Origin: Saturnia japonica
Lineage: Eukaryota; Arthropoda; Insecta; Lepidoptera; Saturniidae
DNA length: 64,000 bases
Direction of reading: 5' to 3'
Assembly: GCA_033032175.1 (NCBI GenBank)
Contig: CM065320.1
Span: 12,853,413 to 12,917,412, forward strand
The position numbers and the translations under genes were made by a program. The notes under the pieces are model-generated. The model saw only the letters and a program-made list of their open reading frames with translations. It was not told the origin of the DNA and made no database searches. Every line of letters starts with the position of its first letter. Position 1 is the stretch's first letter. Positions 43,031 to 54,943 of this stretch are shown one piece after another.

Positions 43031-45189
43031 TATAATGAACCTTAATAAGACTAGGAATGCTTAACGTATAATAAACTTCAGAATTATCTAACACAACCCG
43101 ATCGTGTAAGTCGCGATGGTTGTTACGGACTAGAGAATCAAGTCATTAGAGAATTCACTAAGCCCTTATATAATACACTCCGAGATAAGGGTCCTTAAGC
43201 TTAACGACACGACTGTCTAGTCGATACAGAGCGCGTTTCCTGTGGGATGTGGGTGTAGCCGGGAGTCTCTTGCTGTGTCGTTGAGATAGGGTTCTTCTGA
43301 TTCATGTCGTCTTGATAATTAACTTATTTTTGAAATGAAAATTCTTTAGTATCGTTATGAATTGAAACGCGATGAAACGAAAAAACGACACCAAAAGGAG
43401 ACAAACAGATACTGTTTCGGATCAAACCTCTACTACTTCAAGGTGGACCGGTGCATATTTCGGAACGTAACGTTTATGAAGTGAAGTTGCTTCCGCACGA
43501 ACTTCGCACTCTCAACTGAAAGCCATATGAGCAATATGACTGTATTTAAAATTATATTATTTATCGCAATAAAGTTTTATTTTATACGTCCACCAAATCG
43601 GTAGCGTGCCATTGCAACCGCCGCTACACATACATCTATAATATTTAGCCTATATTACACACGGTTAATGCAAGTTCTGATTTTCATAATATTATGACCG
43701 TGCGGTGTGAGATGTTCAGATGTTGTTGTGTACAGTACAAGTGGTCGATAGTTCAAGAAACGAGATTTAGATTTTTTTTAATGAGATTATAAAGAAGGTT
43801 TATGTTTTCTGTAGGTTTCACTTCTTCTGTGTATGAACTGCACAAATGTTATTTAGTCCAATAAGTGTTAAAAAAATTAAATTCAAATGTTTCTAGAAGG
43901 GTTCCAAGGTTTCCCATACAAATAACATTTTCGTAAACAAATATCTGTTCACCTTTAAATAACTTTAAACTTATGAATGATGCTAATACTGACATCATTC
44001 ATTGCTCTTTCGAAATTTTCACTAAAATATTTGTAAATTATACACTTCTTGATTTGTTGGGAAGTTGATATTTGCACTACGTTTTTATTGGTGTTGTAGC
44101 GACATAATAATATATTACTTACGCAACATAACAACGAAGGGTTTGCTGATGTGCCGTATACAGTGCCGGTCCTATAGGTCGGGGACGCACTCACCCTAAA
44201 ATCTTTAGACCTAAGTGCTTTTCCATTATTGTACGCATTCCAATGAAACTCTGTATAAAGCCAAGCAAATAAAAAATCCATAAATCACGGACTATTCATT
44301 AAATTTCATCACAGACAATATACTGGTGAGGCTGATGTGATTTGAACACGCAACCACACAACCAATGCAACCAACTGAAGTTTTGTATTGCGAAATAATA
44401 TAAGATGTGCACATCTGTAAAGATAATTCACGAAGTTCTCAAATTGTGGGTTATTTGTTTCATTCGATATTTTGTGAATGTGTCGTTGGTGTGACAATAA
44501 TAAATAAATAAATTACAAAAAAAAAAATTCAACATTTCTGCATAAATAGAAATAATGTCCGTGATATTTAATGGATTATGAACGTCGTCATCACAAAGTT
44601 GGTCTGAAAATACCATTATAAAAGCTTCCAAGTTTTTAAAAATACACTCACTGATTCAGACACGTAATAAGCCGAGGCGAGTGACTATGATGGATCTGAT
44701 ATGAGTGCTTTAAGATTTCATCCTAAGATAAGATGAACGATAATAGTAAATAACTACAATAACTCTAGAAAAGGAATAGGCTTGCTTTCAATGACAATGG
44801 TCAGACGACATTGACAGGTATTAGCTCAAAGAATTTCAATTCAAAGGTAAGTGTATTTAACTCGGCGAGTACCTATTAAACAACACCCAACCAACTTTCG
44901 AACCCATCGTTTGATGAAGCGCTCGAGTGCTTTAAAACTTTTTCTAACACTGAAAATCTTGAATCCACTCCATGTTCACCTTATTTTAGTGCTACTGATT
45001 CATCGAGATTTAGGGAAATTTTTTATTAAACCTTATAAAAAATTTCAATAAATATTTTAATTTGAGGAAATAGGCAAATCGGGCGCAACAAAGAAAAGTA
45101 ACTAACTAATAAATACATAATATATAAAGCAAGCATATTTCCTGATAAATGATCTACTTATGTGTAGTTAAAGAAAATTACGCAGTAGC
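43031..45189. other. Noncoding stretch
   Basis: No supported gene in 2.1 kb. At 44325-44350 the minus strand has a B-box-like 'gttcaaatc', perhaps a SINE trace related to 33160-33195. Short frames (43955-44281, 44428-44631) have no known motif. Confidence 0.4.
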
Positions 45190-45330
45190 ATCCATTTCGG
45201 CAAGAACAAAGAAGTTTGCAAATTCTTCATCTTTCTAGATGTGGAATCGCCTCCCAGCTAGCGTGTTCCCTCCCTCCTATGATTTTATATCTTTCAAACG
45301 AGGTTTGAGAAAGCATTATTGCTGGCTGGC
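45190..45330 (+). pseudogene. LINE ORF2 C-terminal tail, CR1-type
   Basis: The frame reads ARTKKFANS, then after a stop MWNRLPASVFPPSYDF and SFKRGLRKHYC. It matches the tail of 40024-40416. Fragmentary. Confidence 0.65.
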
Positions 45331-45354
45331 GTATTTTTTTTAATACAAATAAAG

Positions 45355-45575
45355 TGAAAAACAAGCGTACGCTAGATGATAAGTAGTTACTGTAACCTAT
45401 GAACGCTTGGAGCACCAGAGGTATTACTAGAGCGTTGCCGATCTTAAACTCACTTTCCTCAAGGAGCTCTGGAAACCCCGCTCACCGCAGGTTATTTGGC
45501 TGCAATATTCTGTAGAATGGTGGTGTTTCACCAGTTAGGTTGCCGCAAATTAAGAAAGAATTCCAAAGAGATTTG
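45355..45575 (-). repeat. Interspersed repeat, family I
   Basis: Minus copy: 'gaacgcttggagcaccagag', 'gagctctggaaaccccgctc' and 'gtgtttcaccagt' on plus occur in the same order as in 30290-30545. Confidence 0.6.
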
Positions 45576-46459
45576 ATTTCGATCAAATTTGTTACCAGCG
45601 GTCACCGTTGTTCCTGGACTCTACCGTACTTTCTATCGGTCGTTATGCATTTATTTTGCTCAGCTAAACTGCTAAAAACTGCTTTTTTACAATAAGCAAA
45701 ATTAACATTGTTGGTCTAAAAACTCCATATAACCAGCCCGCTCTGCGGTCAGAACTGAAAGCGAAAAGTAACGGAGAGAACGCCGTAAACGTCAAACCAC
45801 AAAACAACATTTGAAAAGTTACGTTTCATACAAAAACCGCTGCGGTAAATTTTAATTCTTGATTTTAGTGCTAGCGAACAATTTTGTCTGTTTCAAATTT
45901 TGCGTATCTGCATAATTATTATATATATATTATTATGAGAATCGATTTTCATATATAGCTCTCGGATCCGTAAATTAGATAGGGAGTAAAACCGAGTATT
46001 TGCTAACAAAAATTGAAGTCGTTATGTTGCCCATAAACCTATTATATTCGCGCATCTTATAATGAACGCGTGTATACTGTATATCAATATGTATATGCAT
46101 AAAATTAACATACATTGGTAAGTAATAATATATACAATAAATTTAATTTAACTTTGTATATTCTATATATTTAAAGACAGTCAGTTTTTAGAAGAGTAAA
46201 CTTCATCCACGCGTCGGGTGTGGTAATGACACGCACAATTTTGGAACGCAGTTCCTTATCGCACGCTACGGAATTGGCGAATGGGGGCTAGGCGAGAAAA
46301 TCTAAAGGCTTTTCCATCACGAGCCTTTCTATAGTGTAGACGGTTATCCATAGTGCGTATGCCCAGTCATAGGTGCGCCCTTACTTTTCAACGCCACGAA
46401 CTTCCTTCGAACCTAGTGTTCCACGACACTCACGCATTTTTTTTACAGACGTAGACAAA
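45576..46459. other. Noncoding; GC-richer from 46190
   Basis: No gene. The piece at 46195-46440 ('cacgcgtcgggtgtggtaat', 'aggcgagaaaatctaaagg') looks like a repeat fragment by composition, but its family is not known to me. An (AT)n run lies near 45920-45930. Confidence 0.35.
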
Positions 46460-46735
46460 AATTTACGCATCACTAAATACATATACACATGTTCCTTTCT
46501 TCCTCCAAAGGATGATTCCGGATACGGAATTAGCCAGTTTGCGACTTAATTGCAACTATGGCAACAAACAGCCCAAGCCGAGGTTCGGCCACGTTGCCAT
46601 CCTTGAGCATGTTGCCACGCTTTCATGGCGATTGCCTTAAGCGCTCGCCCTAGAGTCACGCTTAAGCTGTAAAATCCGTCTGACGCTTCAGGGCCCTTAT
46701 GGCTAACAGTGTAGTCAGTTCTAAAAATTCATTTT
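46460..46735 (+). mobile_element. Diverged jockey 3' UTR fragment
   Basis: Follows the order of 8270-8577: 'acatgttcctttcttcctcc', 'cccaagccgaggttcgg', 'agggccctt' and 'gtgtagtcagttctaaaaa'. About 275 bases with no coding part, so an old, strongly truncated insertion. Confidence 0.8.
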
Positions 46736-47513
46736 TTCGTTGTTGTTTGAGTTCTAGATGTAAGAGTTTAATTTCAACTCACATTGAGCTTAGAATAGTG
46801 ACTCATTTTGAAGTGCATTGGCAGAAAAACACCTATACGCATTTGCTGACAAGCTTTCAAGTTTTTGATAGTAGCTAGCCAGGTGAGAATGATCTAATAC
46901 TTCGTTATAGTTCCCATAATATGAACAACTGAAATAGTATACGTGTCACAAAATTCTTTATTAATTATATTCATTAAAACATTAAGTTAAAAATTATACA
47001 AAAAAAAATCATTGCTCCCTTTTTCAATCAATGTTTAATTTTATTAATAACGTTTTAAGACTGATGTGTGTTTTATTAATGATATCGAAATTTTAAAATA
47101 TCTACAGCAGTCTTCTCGGTTTATTATTTAATGGGAAAAATCTGATTCTTTGAACAAAGCTATACAGTAGCCTTCCTGATTGTAGTATGTGTTTGGTGTA
47201 AGTACATAAGTACAAACATTTCTGTGTATAATTGTTTTAAGTAAATATAGTATTAGATACCCATAATGTAGGTATGAGACAACTTATAAATGTTTAGCTA
47301 TATTACTAGGTGACCCATGCGAATATTTTGTACAATATAAAATGTAAACATCGTACATATTAGTTGAATATATTTTCATTAGGAATACCATCTTTTAATC
47401 TATAAAAAGACACCTTAGAGAAATAATAGACATAGAAATACAATTTAATAGGACTTATTTAATCAAATTATTTAATGAATAGAGATGTTTTATGGATGTT
47501 TTATCATTACAAC
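46736..47513. other. AT-rich noncoding stretch with a Helitron-like end
   Basis: No gene. At 47306 'ctaggtgacccatgcgaata' resembles the reverse complement of a Helitron 3' end (compare 41367), but no 5' partner is evident. Confidence 0.35.
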
Positions 47514-48215
47514 GCTATGTGGCCACTATATCACCTGATCTTAAGTGACGATGTGGTCCAAGATGGTAGCACGCTAACCCTAGTGGAAGACTGGCTCTCA
47601 AGTGCAGCTGCCGAAACACACAACATCAACAATTCCGGAATACATAAACTTTAAAATGTTTAAATAATTAACTTTGATAAGGAATTAATGGAGCATCGGC
47701 GTTACCATGAAAAAAACATCTTTGAGAAATTATAAATAATATTATGATAAAAAATTTATCGGAGATAGCATCTGCTCAACGTTCAACTTCATACGTATTC
47801 ACCAATTATTCTGTAAGTAATTTCTTCATGAATTCATTTAGAGACTTCATTTCACACGAATTTCATTAAAATGCGTCGAACCGTTCAAGCTTGACTGAGA
47901 GACAAACATTCAAACAAACATACTTTCACATTTATAAAATACAGGCTTGGATTTTTGAGATACGTGATAGTTGTATCTATGAGCTCGATTTATGAGAAGA
48001 CAAAAGTATATGTTTATTTATTTTCTTTTTTTAAATCTATCGTTGATAGATAGGCGGGAAATCAATTCGTTCGCATTTTTCAAAATGCAACACCTATATT
48101 ATATATATTACCTATATATTAAAAGATTTATTTTATAATAACGATCAATATTTACAATACTTGCAAAAGAATGAATTATGGAAAGTTAAAGGAAATCGCT
48201 CATTTTTATATCTAC

Positions 48216-48345
48216 TAAATACAATACAATACAATATGTACTTTATTGCACACCAAACAAAAAAAACATATATAACTATTAAAGTTATTCGTGTACAGTT
48301 AGGTGACCTTATCGTTTAGAGCGATTTCTGCCAGGCAACCTTAAT
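48216..48345 (-). mobile_element. RTE-type LINE 3' end
   Basis: On minus: 'tgcctggcagaaatcgctct', then 'ggtgtgcaataaagtaca', then a TTGTA pentamer tail. I recall this order from the 3' UTR of lepidopteran RTE elements. The AATAAA-like 'caataaag' sits just before the tail. The duplicate is at 53594-53727. Confidence 0.55.
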
Positions 48346-49324
48346 AATAAATAAATATAAAGTGAAATAAATTTCGTGGCGGAAAACACATTTATCACTA
48401 ACATACAAATTTTACAATCAAATAGGACATGGAAATAGCACACACATATACTATATAAACAATAAATTATAAAGTTTTCACACATATCAATATAACTAAA
48501 ATAATAATACTAATTAATAACAATATAAACACACACAAATGTTTTATCATGGTATCAGTAAGATATCAATAATTGCAAAAATGAAAATAGAAAATAAAAT
48601 AGTTTGTATCATAACAGAGAGAGAGGTAATGAGGACGTAGGAGACTTTTAAAAATGTGTATAGATCTCGCTTTTCGTGTATCTACTGGAAAAGTGAGTTT
48701 CACAGTCGTACAGCTTGAACCTCAAATGATTTAGTATAGAATTGAAAATATCTATTAAAGTTTCACATTGTTTGTAATAATGTCGGTGTTTTGTTATAAA
48801 AATTATAATGCCCTTGCTTTTGAACATTAATAATAAAAGGAAACAAAGAAAGGATGTGTTTCTGTTGAACCTTTGGTTATTGCGGGTCATTCAGTCGCAT
48901 TACGCACCGGTCTGACCGGCCAGGAAAGCTTTCCCACTATTCTTTGGAAATCAAATCTCTTTGCCGCTCCGACAAATAATTTTTCATAACCCATTTGAAT
49001 AAGTGTACCTCCGTGCCCAATGAAAGATGAAGGTTCGGGATGTTTTTAGCTTTACTCTAAAGTGATGTTTAAAAAAAAATTGGACTTTATCAATGAATTT
49101 ATTTATGTGGGAAAATATTAGGATTTTATTTTTAGTAAGAGGAATTACTCTGAACTATATTTATAAGTATAGCCAAGAAAGGAATAAAAATTTCACATGC
49201 TATTGTTGCAAAATGATGTTTTATTTGAAAAGGAAGCCTTTAAAGGAGCGCCCAAGAACGCTAATATTTTAAGTATTGAATAAAAAATGATAGTTATCTT
49301 TCTTAGAGTTATAATTTTAACGTT

Positions 49325-49570
49325 ATGACCACAATTTCACCTATCTTAATTGACGATATGAACCTACATAATAGCACTCTAAACTTAGTGGAAGACTGGT
49401 TCTCAAGTGCAACTGCCGGAATACATCTATCGGTGATAGCGGCAGATTTTCAACTTGAGGGTGGTAGCTGGCTAGGCCAGGTGGGCATTAGAAAAAGACT
49501 TACCACTATGCTATTGTTTTATCACTATAGTTTCCTTCATCGAAAACTCACCTTCATCTGTCTTAATAAT
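49325..49570 (+). repeat. Interspersed repeat, family II
   Basis: 'gtggaagactggttctcaag', 'aactgccggaatacatctat' and 'gagggtggtagctggctagg'. The open frame across it is not a gene. Copies also lie at 54698-54943, 31090-31245 (minus), 58365-58520 and 61410-61570. Confidence 0.6.
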
Positions 49571-49771
49571 TATCAAGATCAATAAAAACAATTTCTCACT
49601 TCTGGTTAACGTTGAGGTATTGATAGAAGACGATTTTTTTTTCATTTACAATAATTAAAAAAAGGTCAGTTTTCTACAGGTGAGAATTACGATTTACTAT
49701 TACATTTGTCGTTTACCTGTAGTTGTCTTTATTAAGAACAATGTAATATTGATAATACATTTGTCGATAAA

Positions 49772-50340
49772 CTAGCTTTTGCCGGTGACTTTGCTCCCTT
49801 TGTCTTCGAAATGAAATAATTCTCGCGCCACCTATAAAAACGTGTTCTAATAATACATAAACCTTTACAGGTATCTACACAACAACTCACCAAAGTTTCA
49901 TCGCAATCGAATTAATTATATAGGAACGAATACAGGAGAAACAAACAAACATTTTTATTTTTAAATAATACTAGCTCTTCCTGCAACTTCGTGCGCATGG
50001 AATTCCGTTAGCAGCGACGCGGCGACGGCGGCGAAAGGGAACGTGCGCGTGTAGCGTGCACGGTTCTGGACAATGATATTCTAGTTTACTTTATTTGCGC
50101 GGAATCCTATTTATTTTTCTAAAATAAAAGTAACCTATGTTACTCCTTATATCATGAGCTATCTGACAGTCTAAACCGGTCCAACCGTTTCAGAGATCAG
50201 CCGGAACAAACAGAGAGAAAAAAATTTTTAAAATTGTTTTTTGGTTTAAATAGCGTATATAAATACTTTCATATGAATTTAGTAAAATGTGTTGTTTTGA
50301 CATTACAAATAGACACTTCAATTTAATTTACTTATATAGA
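49772..50340 (-). mobile_element. Two abutting small Helitrons
   Basis: First: ctag at 49772 to about 49965 ('ctagcttttgccggtgactt' to a 'gagaaacaaacaaac' 5' part). Second: ctag at 49971 to 'ttatataga'|T at 50340, so its minus strand starts TCTATATAAG. The second carries the 'ggtccaaccgtttcagagat' string also found inverted in the unit Helitrons at 15918 and 20385. Neither has coding sequence. Confidence 0.6.
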
Positions 50341-50472
50341 TGGATATATAATAATTCTCATCTTTAAACATCATTGTCATGAAATTGTACCCTTCTAGAA
50401 ATTACACCTTGATACGCATAACCCACCGGCCTTATTTGAGGCCGCATAAAACTGTTCTCGGTTCATTTTTCA

Positions 50473-52488
50473 TCACCTCCGGGAGTCGAGGTAGGTCACT
50501 GACGTACAGGTTAAATAGGCTAGGAGCCAGGATCGAACCTTGGGGAACGCTGAGCGTATTGGACGGGGCGTGGACAATTCACCTTCCACTCTATAGCGAA
50601 AGGTGCGATCTGTTAGATAGTCGCGAATTATTTTAATTAGCCTATCGGGGACTTCAAAGTGATACAACTTGTAGATCAATCCCTCGTGCCAGACCTTATC
50701 GAAGGCCTTGGCAACGTCGAAAAAGACCGCAAGTGTACGGCGGGGTTTATATAATTCAGCAAAATTAAATGCAACGTGCTCCGTGAGGCGGTGCACTTGA
50801 TGAGTGCAAGAATATCTAGCACGGAAACCGAATTGCTCAGGCGGATAGAGGTCTTTCTCCTCTATTACTGACTTGAGACGGTTCAGAAGGATCCGCTCGT
50901 ACATTTTCCCTAAAGTATTTAGGAGACTGATCGGGCGATAGCTGTCGGGAAGCGACGCGCTCTTGCCGGGCTTACGGATACCTATGACTATGGCCTTTTT
51001 CCAGGCGGCTGGAAAATGACAGTGGGCTATGGCTACATTGAAGATGCAGACCAAAAGAGCTATGAGGCGATCGGGAAGAAGTCTAAGTACTTCATTCCTG
51101 ATCCCGTCGGGACCTGGTGCTTTTCTAAGCTTAAGGCTTTTTATAATGGAAAGAACCTCCTCAGACGTGACTGGGGACAGGGAGTCTGTCGCGGGGAGCT
51201 TATCCAGCTCCCGCACGCATCCATCGATACCCTCGACCCGGTCGGTATTTGCATCGACACTGTTCGGAGAGCACTGGCTCTCCAAACAAGTGGCGAGGCA
51301 CTCCGCCTTGTCGCTGCTATCGAAGGCGAGCGGTATACCGGGACCCCTCTCGAGGGGGGGCATAAGATAAGAAGCCTCTATTTTGAGGCTGTGAGCTAAT
51401 TTCCAGTAAGCCAGATGCGACGGCCTTAACCCTTCGACGAGGGCGTCCCATCTGTGACTTCTGAGTTCTAATATACGGGCTCTAACCGATCTTTGAAGTG
51501 CGCGTAAACGTGCGCGGTTTTCCTCGGTCGGATAGTGGTCGTGCGCACGAGTCGCCGCGTTCTTTTCCGTCAACAACGCTCGCACGTCGGCAGGGAGTAC
51601 GAAGCGGCGATCGCTCGCCTCTTCGACCTCTCTCGAGGCCTCTCCGATGCCGGCCTGCAGGTGGTCGACCAGGGAATCGATCGCGAGATCTACGTCCGCA
51701 ACGGACCCCAATACGTCCGGGATCCTATCTAAGCTGGACGGGGACGGCCTGTCCGCAAGATAATGTTTTAGCTTGGCATAGTCAACCACTTGGACCGAAG
51801 GAGGGCTAGAGTCGTCTGGTTGACCTAGCTGCATGATGACCGGACGGTGGTCGGAGTCGAGCTCGTGTACGACCCGAATGAGTCGTAACCGAAGCGCGAT
51901 ACCTTTAATGAGAGCTACATCAAGCACTGTCGGCATACAGTTGTCTTGAAAGTGGGTGGGAGTGGGTGGCGCTATGACATCAAAGTTTAGCACGTTCGTT
52001 AGCTCTTCGAGTTTAACCCCATTACTGGAGTCTCTCCAATTGCCAAACGAAGTGTGTCCACAATTGAGGTCACCCGCTATAATGACCGATTCACCGAGCG
52101 AAAGTAGCTTTTCTAGGTCAGACCTGAGAGGCTCTTTCCTCGGCGAGAGATAAACTGAAACTAACGTTATGGACGGGTGGTCGGTCATTCCTAGTCTACA
52201 CACGGATACTTCCATATTGGTAAGTATCGGAGGATCTACCGGCGTACAATATAACGATTGTTTGTAATAAATGAGAGTGCCGCCCCCGCGGCCGGCCCGG
52301 TCATTTCTTACAATATTGTAGTTCGCGATTTTAGGATCACGTTTACTACGCTTTAAGAGCGTCTCCTGCACTAAAAGAACATCTACTTGGTGATCTTTAA
52401 GAAAGGTCGCGACGAGATCACGCTGCGGAAGTAGGCTTCGCGCGTTAAAAAATGAAAGATTTAACGCTTTCGGTTTAAACTTAGCCAT
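50473..52488 (-). CDS. Jockey-clade ORF2: endonuclease plus partial reverse transcriptase
   Basis: 671-codon frame from ATG at 52488, 9 bases after the ORF1 stop. Residues ~1-220 are an apurinic-type endonuclease, which nicks target DNA. All catalytic landmarks are present: N15 (FFNARSL), E42 (QET), D140/N142 (AGDLNCGH), D190 (LDVAL) and SDH at 212-214. The RT begins near residue 450 (RKAPGPDGIRNE, then PDSYRPISLLNTLGKMYE, QFGFRARYSC and FFDVAKAFDKVWHEG). A one-base deletion near 50551 turns SGVPQG into an out-of-frame tail, and the element breaks soon after, so YADD, thumb and C-terminus are lost. The endonuclease half looks undamaged, but the RT is dead. Intact relatives have ~900 residues (general knowledge). 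Confidence 0.93.
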   Translation of the reverse strand: MAKFKPKALNLSFFNARSLLPQRDLVATFLKDHQVDVLLVQETLLKRSKRDPKIANYNIVRNDRAGRGGGTLIYYKQSLYCTPVDPPILTNMEVSVCRLGMTDHPSITLVSVYLSPRKEPLRSDLEKLLSLGESVIIAGDLNCGHTSFGNWRDSSNGVKLEELTNVLNFDVIAPPTPTHFQDNCMPTVLDVALIKGIALRLRLIRVVHELDSDHRPVIMQLGQPDDSSPPSVQVVDYAKLKHYLADRPSPSSLDRIPDVLGSVADVDLAIDSLVDHLQAGIGEASREVEEASDRRFVLPADVRALLTEKNAATRAHDHYPTEENRARLRALQRSVRARILELRSHRWDALVEGLRPSHLAYWKLAHSLKIEASYLMPPLERGPGIPLAFDSSDKAECLATCLESQCSPNSVDANTDRVEGIDGCVRELDKLPATDSLSPVTSEEVLSIIKSLKLRKAPGPDGIRNEVLRLLPDRLIALLVCIFNVAIAHCHFPAAWKKAIVIGIRKPGKSASLPDSYRPISLLNTLGKMYERILLNRLKSVIEEKDLYPPEQFGFRARYSCTHQVHRLTEHVAFNFAELYKPRRTLAVFFDVAKAFDKVWHEGLIYKLYHFEVPDRLIKIIRDYLTDRTFRYRVEGELSTPRPIRSAFPKVRSWLLAYLTCTSVTYLDSRR

Positions 52489-52890
52489 TGAAAGGCCCTA
52501 ATTTTTATTACTCGCCTCGCGATCGAGACGTTGTAGTGTCTCTACGAGGCGGGGGAACGCGCAAGCGGTCTTGATGAGACCGAAGCGCTCCAAATGGTCG
52601 TTGTATTCGATGAGCTCGCGGATATCGTGCTCGCGGGTGAGCAGTATCATTAGGTCGTTACTATTGACGACAGTGTTAGCGGGCGCGCGGGGCGCAGGAG
52701 CGCGGGGCGCGGGAATATCCATAGCCATAAGGGGCTGTGGATTGGGGCGGCGGGGGCCCCATGCGTTCTGCGATGAACGCACGGGTTGCGGTTGCACCAC
52801 GCGGGGTGCGGAGGGGCCGGCGGCGGCCGGGAGCTGGCGCGGGACCGGCAGCGCGGGAAATTCCCCTGACGCCAGCAGGGGTTGCGCTTT
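50474..52890 (-). mobile_element. 3'-truncated jockey-clade retrotransposon, copy 2
   Basis: Minus orientation: the last 130 codons of ORF1 (52890-52498), a 9-base gap, then ORF2 from the ATG at 52488 to a break inside the RT at about 50474. There is no 3' UTR or poly(A), so this piece did not end by normal retrotransposition. It is joined at both ends to copies of block A. It shares ~330 nearly identical bases with copy 1 (6844-7177). GC-rich against its surroundings. Confidence 0.92.
52498..52890 (-). CDS. Jockey-clade ORF1 (gag-like) C-terminal fragment
   Basis: Open on minus for 130 codons from the break at 52890 to a TAG at 52498, just upstream of ORF2. It is proline- and alanine-rich (RAPAPRAPA), ending in a short helical-looking tail (IRELIEYNDHLERFG...LVETLQRLDRE). 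No CCHC knuckle is left in this part, and the N-terminal region is missing. Assigned by position before ORF2 and composition. ORF1 proteins package element RNA. Confidence 0.75.
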   Translation of the reverse strand, partial: KAQPLLASGEFPALPVPRQLPAAAGPSAPRVVQPQPVRSSQNAWGPRRPNPQPLMAMDIPAPRAPAPRAPANTVVNSNDLMILLTREHDIRELIEYNDHLERFGLIKTACAFPRLVETLQRLDREASNKN

Positions 52891-53593
52891 GCTATGTGGC
52901 CACTATATCACCTGATCTTAAGTGACGATGTGGCCCAAGATGGTAGCACGCTAACCCTAGTGGAAGACTGGCTCTCAAGTGCAGCTGCCAAACACACAAC
53001 ATCAACAATTCCGGAATACATAAACTTTAAAATGTTTAAATAATTAACTTTGATAAGGAATTAATGGAGCATCGGCGTTACCATGAAAAAACATCTTTGA
53101 GAAATTATAAATAATATTATGATAAAAAATTTATCGGAGATAGCATCTGCTCAACGTTCAACTTCATACGTATTCACCAATTATTCTGTAAGTAATTTCT
53201 TCATGAATTCGTTTAGAGACTTCATTTCACACGAATTTCATTAAAATGCGTCGAACCGTTCAAGCTTGACTGAGAGACAAACATTCAAACAAACATACTT
53301 TCACATTTATACAATACAGGCTTGGATTTTTGAGATACGTGATAGTTGTATCTATGAGCTCGATTTATGAGAAGACAAAAGTATATGTTTATTTGTTTTC
53401 TTTTTTTAAATCTATCGTTGATAGATAGGCGGGAAATCAATCCGTTCGCATTTTTCAAAATGCAACACCTATATTATATATATTACCTATATATTAAAAG
53501 ATTTATTTTATAATAACGATCAATATTTACAATACTTGCAAAATAATGAATTATGGAAAGTGAACGGAAATGGCTCATTTTTATATCTACTAA

Positions 53594-53727
53594 ATACAAT
53601 ACAATACAATATGTACTTTATTGCACACCAAACAAAAAAAACATATATAACTATTAAAGTTATTCGTGTACAGTTCGGTGACCTTATCGTTTAGAGCGAT
53701 TTCTGCCAGGCAACCTTAATAATAAAT
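53594..53727 (-). mobile_element. RTE-type LINE 3' end (block A copy 2)
   Basis: Duplicate of 48216-48345 with a few substitutions. Confidence 0.55.
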
Positions 53728-54697
53728 AAATATAAAGTGAAATAAATTTCGTGGCGGAAAACACATTTATCACTAACATACAAATTTTACAATCAAATAG
53801 GACATGGAAATAGCACACACATATACTATATAAACAATAAATTATAAAGTTTTCACACATATCAATATAACTAAAATAATAATACTAATTAATAACAATA
53901 TAAACACACACAAATGTTTTATCACGGTATCAGTAAGATATCAATAATTGCAAAAAAGAAAATAGAAAAAAAATTAGTTTGTATCATAACAGAGAGAGAG
54001 GTAATGAGGACGTAGGAGACTTTTAAAAATGTGTATAGATCTCGCTTTTCGTGTATCTACAGGAAAAGTGAGTTTCACAGTCGTACAGCTTGAACCTCAA
54101 ATGATTTATTGTAGAATTGAAAATATCTATTATATTTTCAAATTGTTTATAATAACGTCGGTGTTTTGTTATAAAAATTGTAATGCCCTTGCTTTTGAAC
54201 ATTAATAATAAAAGGAAACAAAGAAAGAATGTGTTTCTGTTGAACCTTTGGTTATTGCGGGTCATTCAGTCGCATTACGCACCGGTCTGACCGGCCAGGA
54301 AAGCTTTCCCACTATTCTTTGGAAATCAAATCTCTTTGCCGCTCCGACAAATAATTTTTCATAACCCATTTGAATAAGTGTACCTCCGAGCCCAATGAAA
54401 GATGAAGGTTCGGGATGTTTTTAGCTTTACTCTAAAGTGATGTTTAAAAAAAATTGGACTTTATCAAAGAATTTATTTATGTGGGAAAATATTAGGATTT
54501 TATTTTTAGTAAGAGGAATTACTCTGAACTATATTTATAAGTATAACCAAGAAGGGAATAAAAATTTCTCATGCTTTGTTGCAAAATGATGTTTTACTTG
54601 AAAAGGAAGTCTTTAAAGGAGCGCCAAAGTACGCTAATATCTTAAGTATTGAATAAAAAATGATAGTTATCTTTCTTAGAGTTATAATTTTAACGTT

Positions 54698-54943
54698 ATG
54701 ACCACAATTTCACTTATCTTAATTGACGATATAGCCCTACATGATAGCACTCTAGACTTAGTGGAAGACTGGTTCTCAAGTGCAACTGCCGGAATACATC
54801 TATCGGTGATAGCGGCAGATTTTCAACTTGAGGGTGGTAGCTGGCTAGGCCAGGTGGGCATTAGAAAAAGACTTACCACTATGCTATTGTTTTATCACTA
54901 TAGTTTCCTTCATCGAAAACTCACCTTCATCTGTCTTAATAAT
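54698..54943 (+). repeat. Interspersed repeat, family II (block A copy 2)
   Basis: Duplicate of 49325-49570. Confidence 0.6.

Larger units (their letters stand above)
47514..50479. repeat. Duplicated block A, copy 1 (~2966 bp)
   Basis: Matches 52891-55511 from 'gctatgtggccactatatca' to 'catcacctc', with scattered substitutions and one ~345-bp segment (49661-50005) absent from copy 2. Contents: family II repeat fragment (47514-47640), RTE-type 3' end on minus (48216-48345), an unknown 80-codon minus frame (48648-48890), family II repeat (49325-49570) and two Helitrons (49772-49965, 49971-50340). The right end joins the broken jockey element. Confidence 0.92.

Noticed and set aside
48648..48890. 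80-codon minus frame, repeated at 54023-54265, as a gene
   Set aside because: No recognised motif, biased toward AT-rich codons, and duplicated only with block A. Kept as an unknown frame.
49325..49585. 86-codon open frame, repeated at 54698-54958, as a gene
   Set aside because: It lies over an interspersed repeat (family II) that also occurs elsewhere in decayed form, and the duplication of the larger block explains the second copy.
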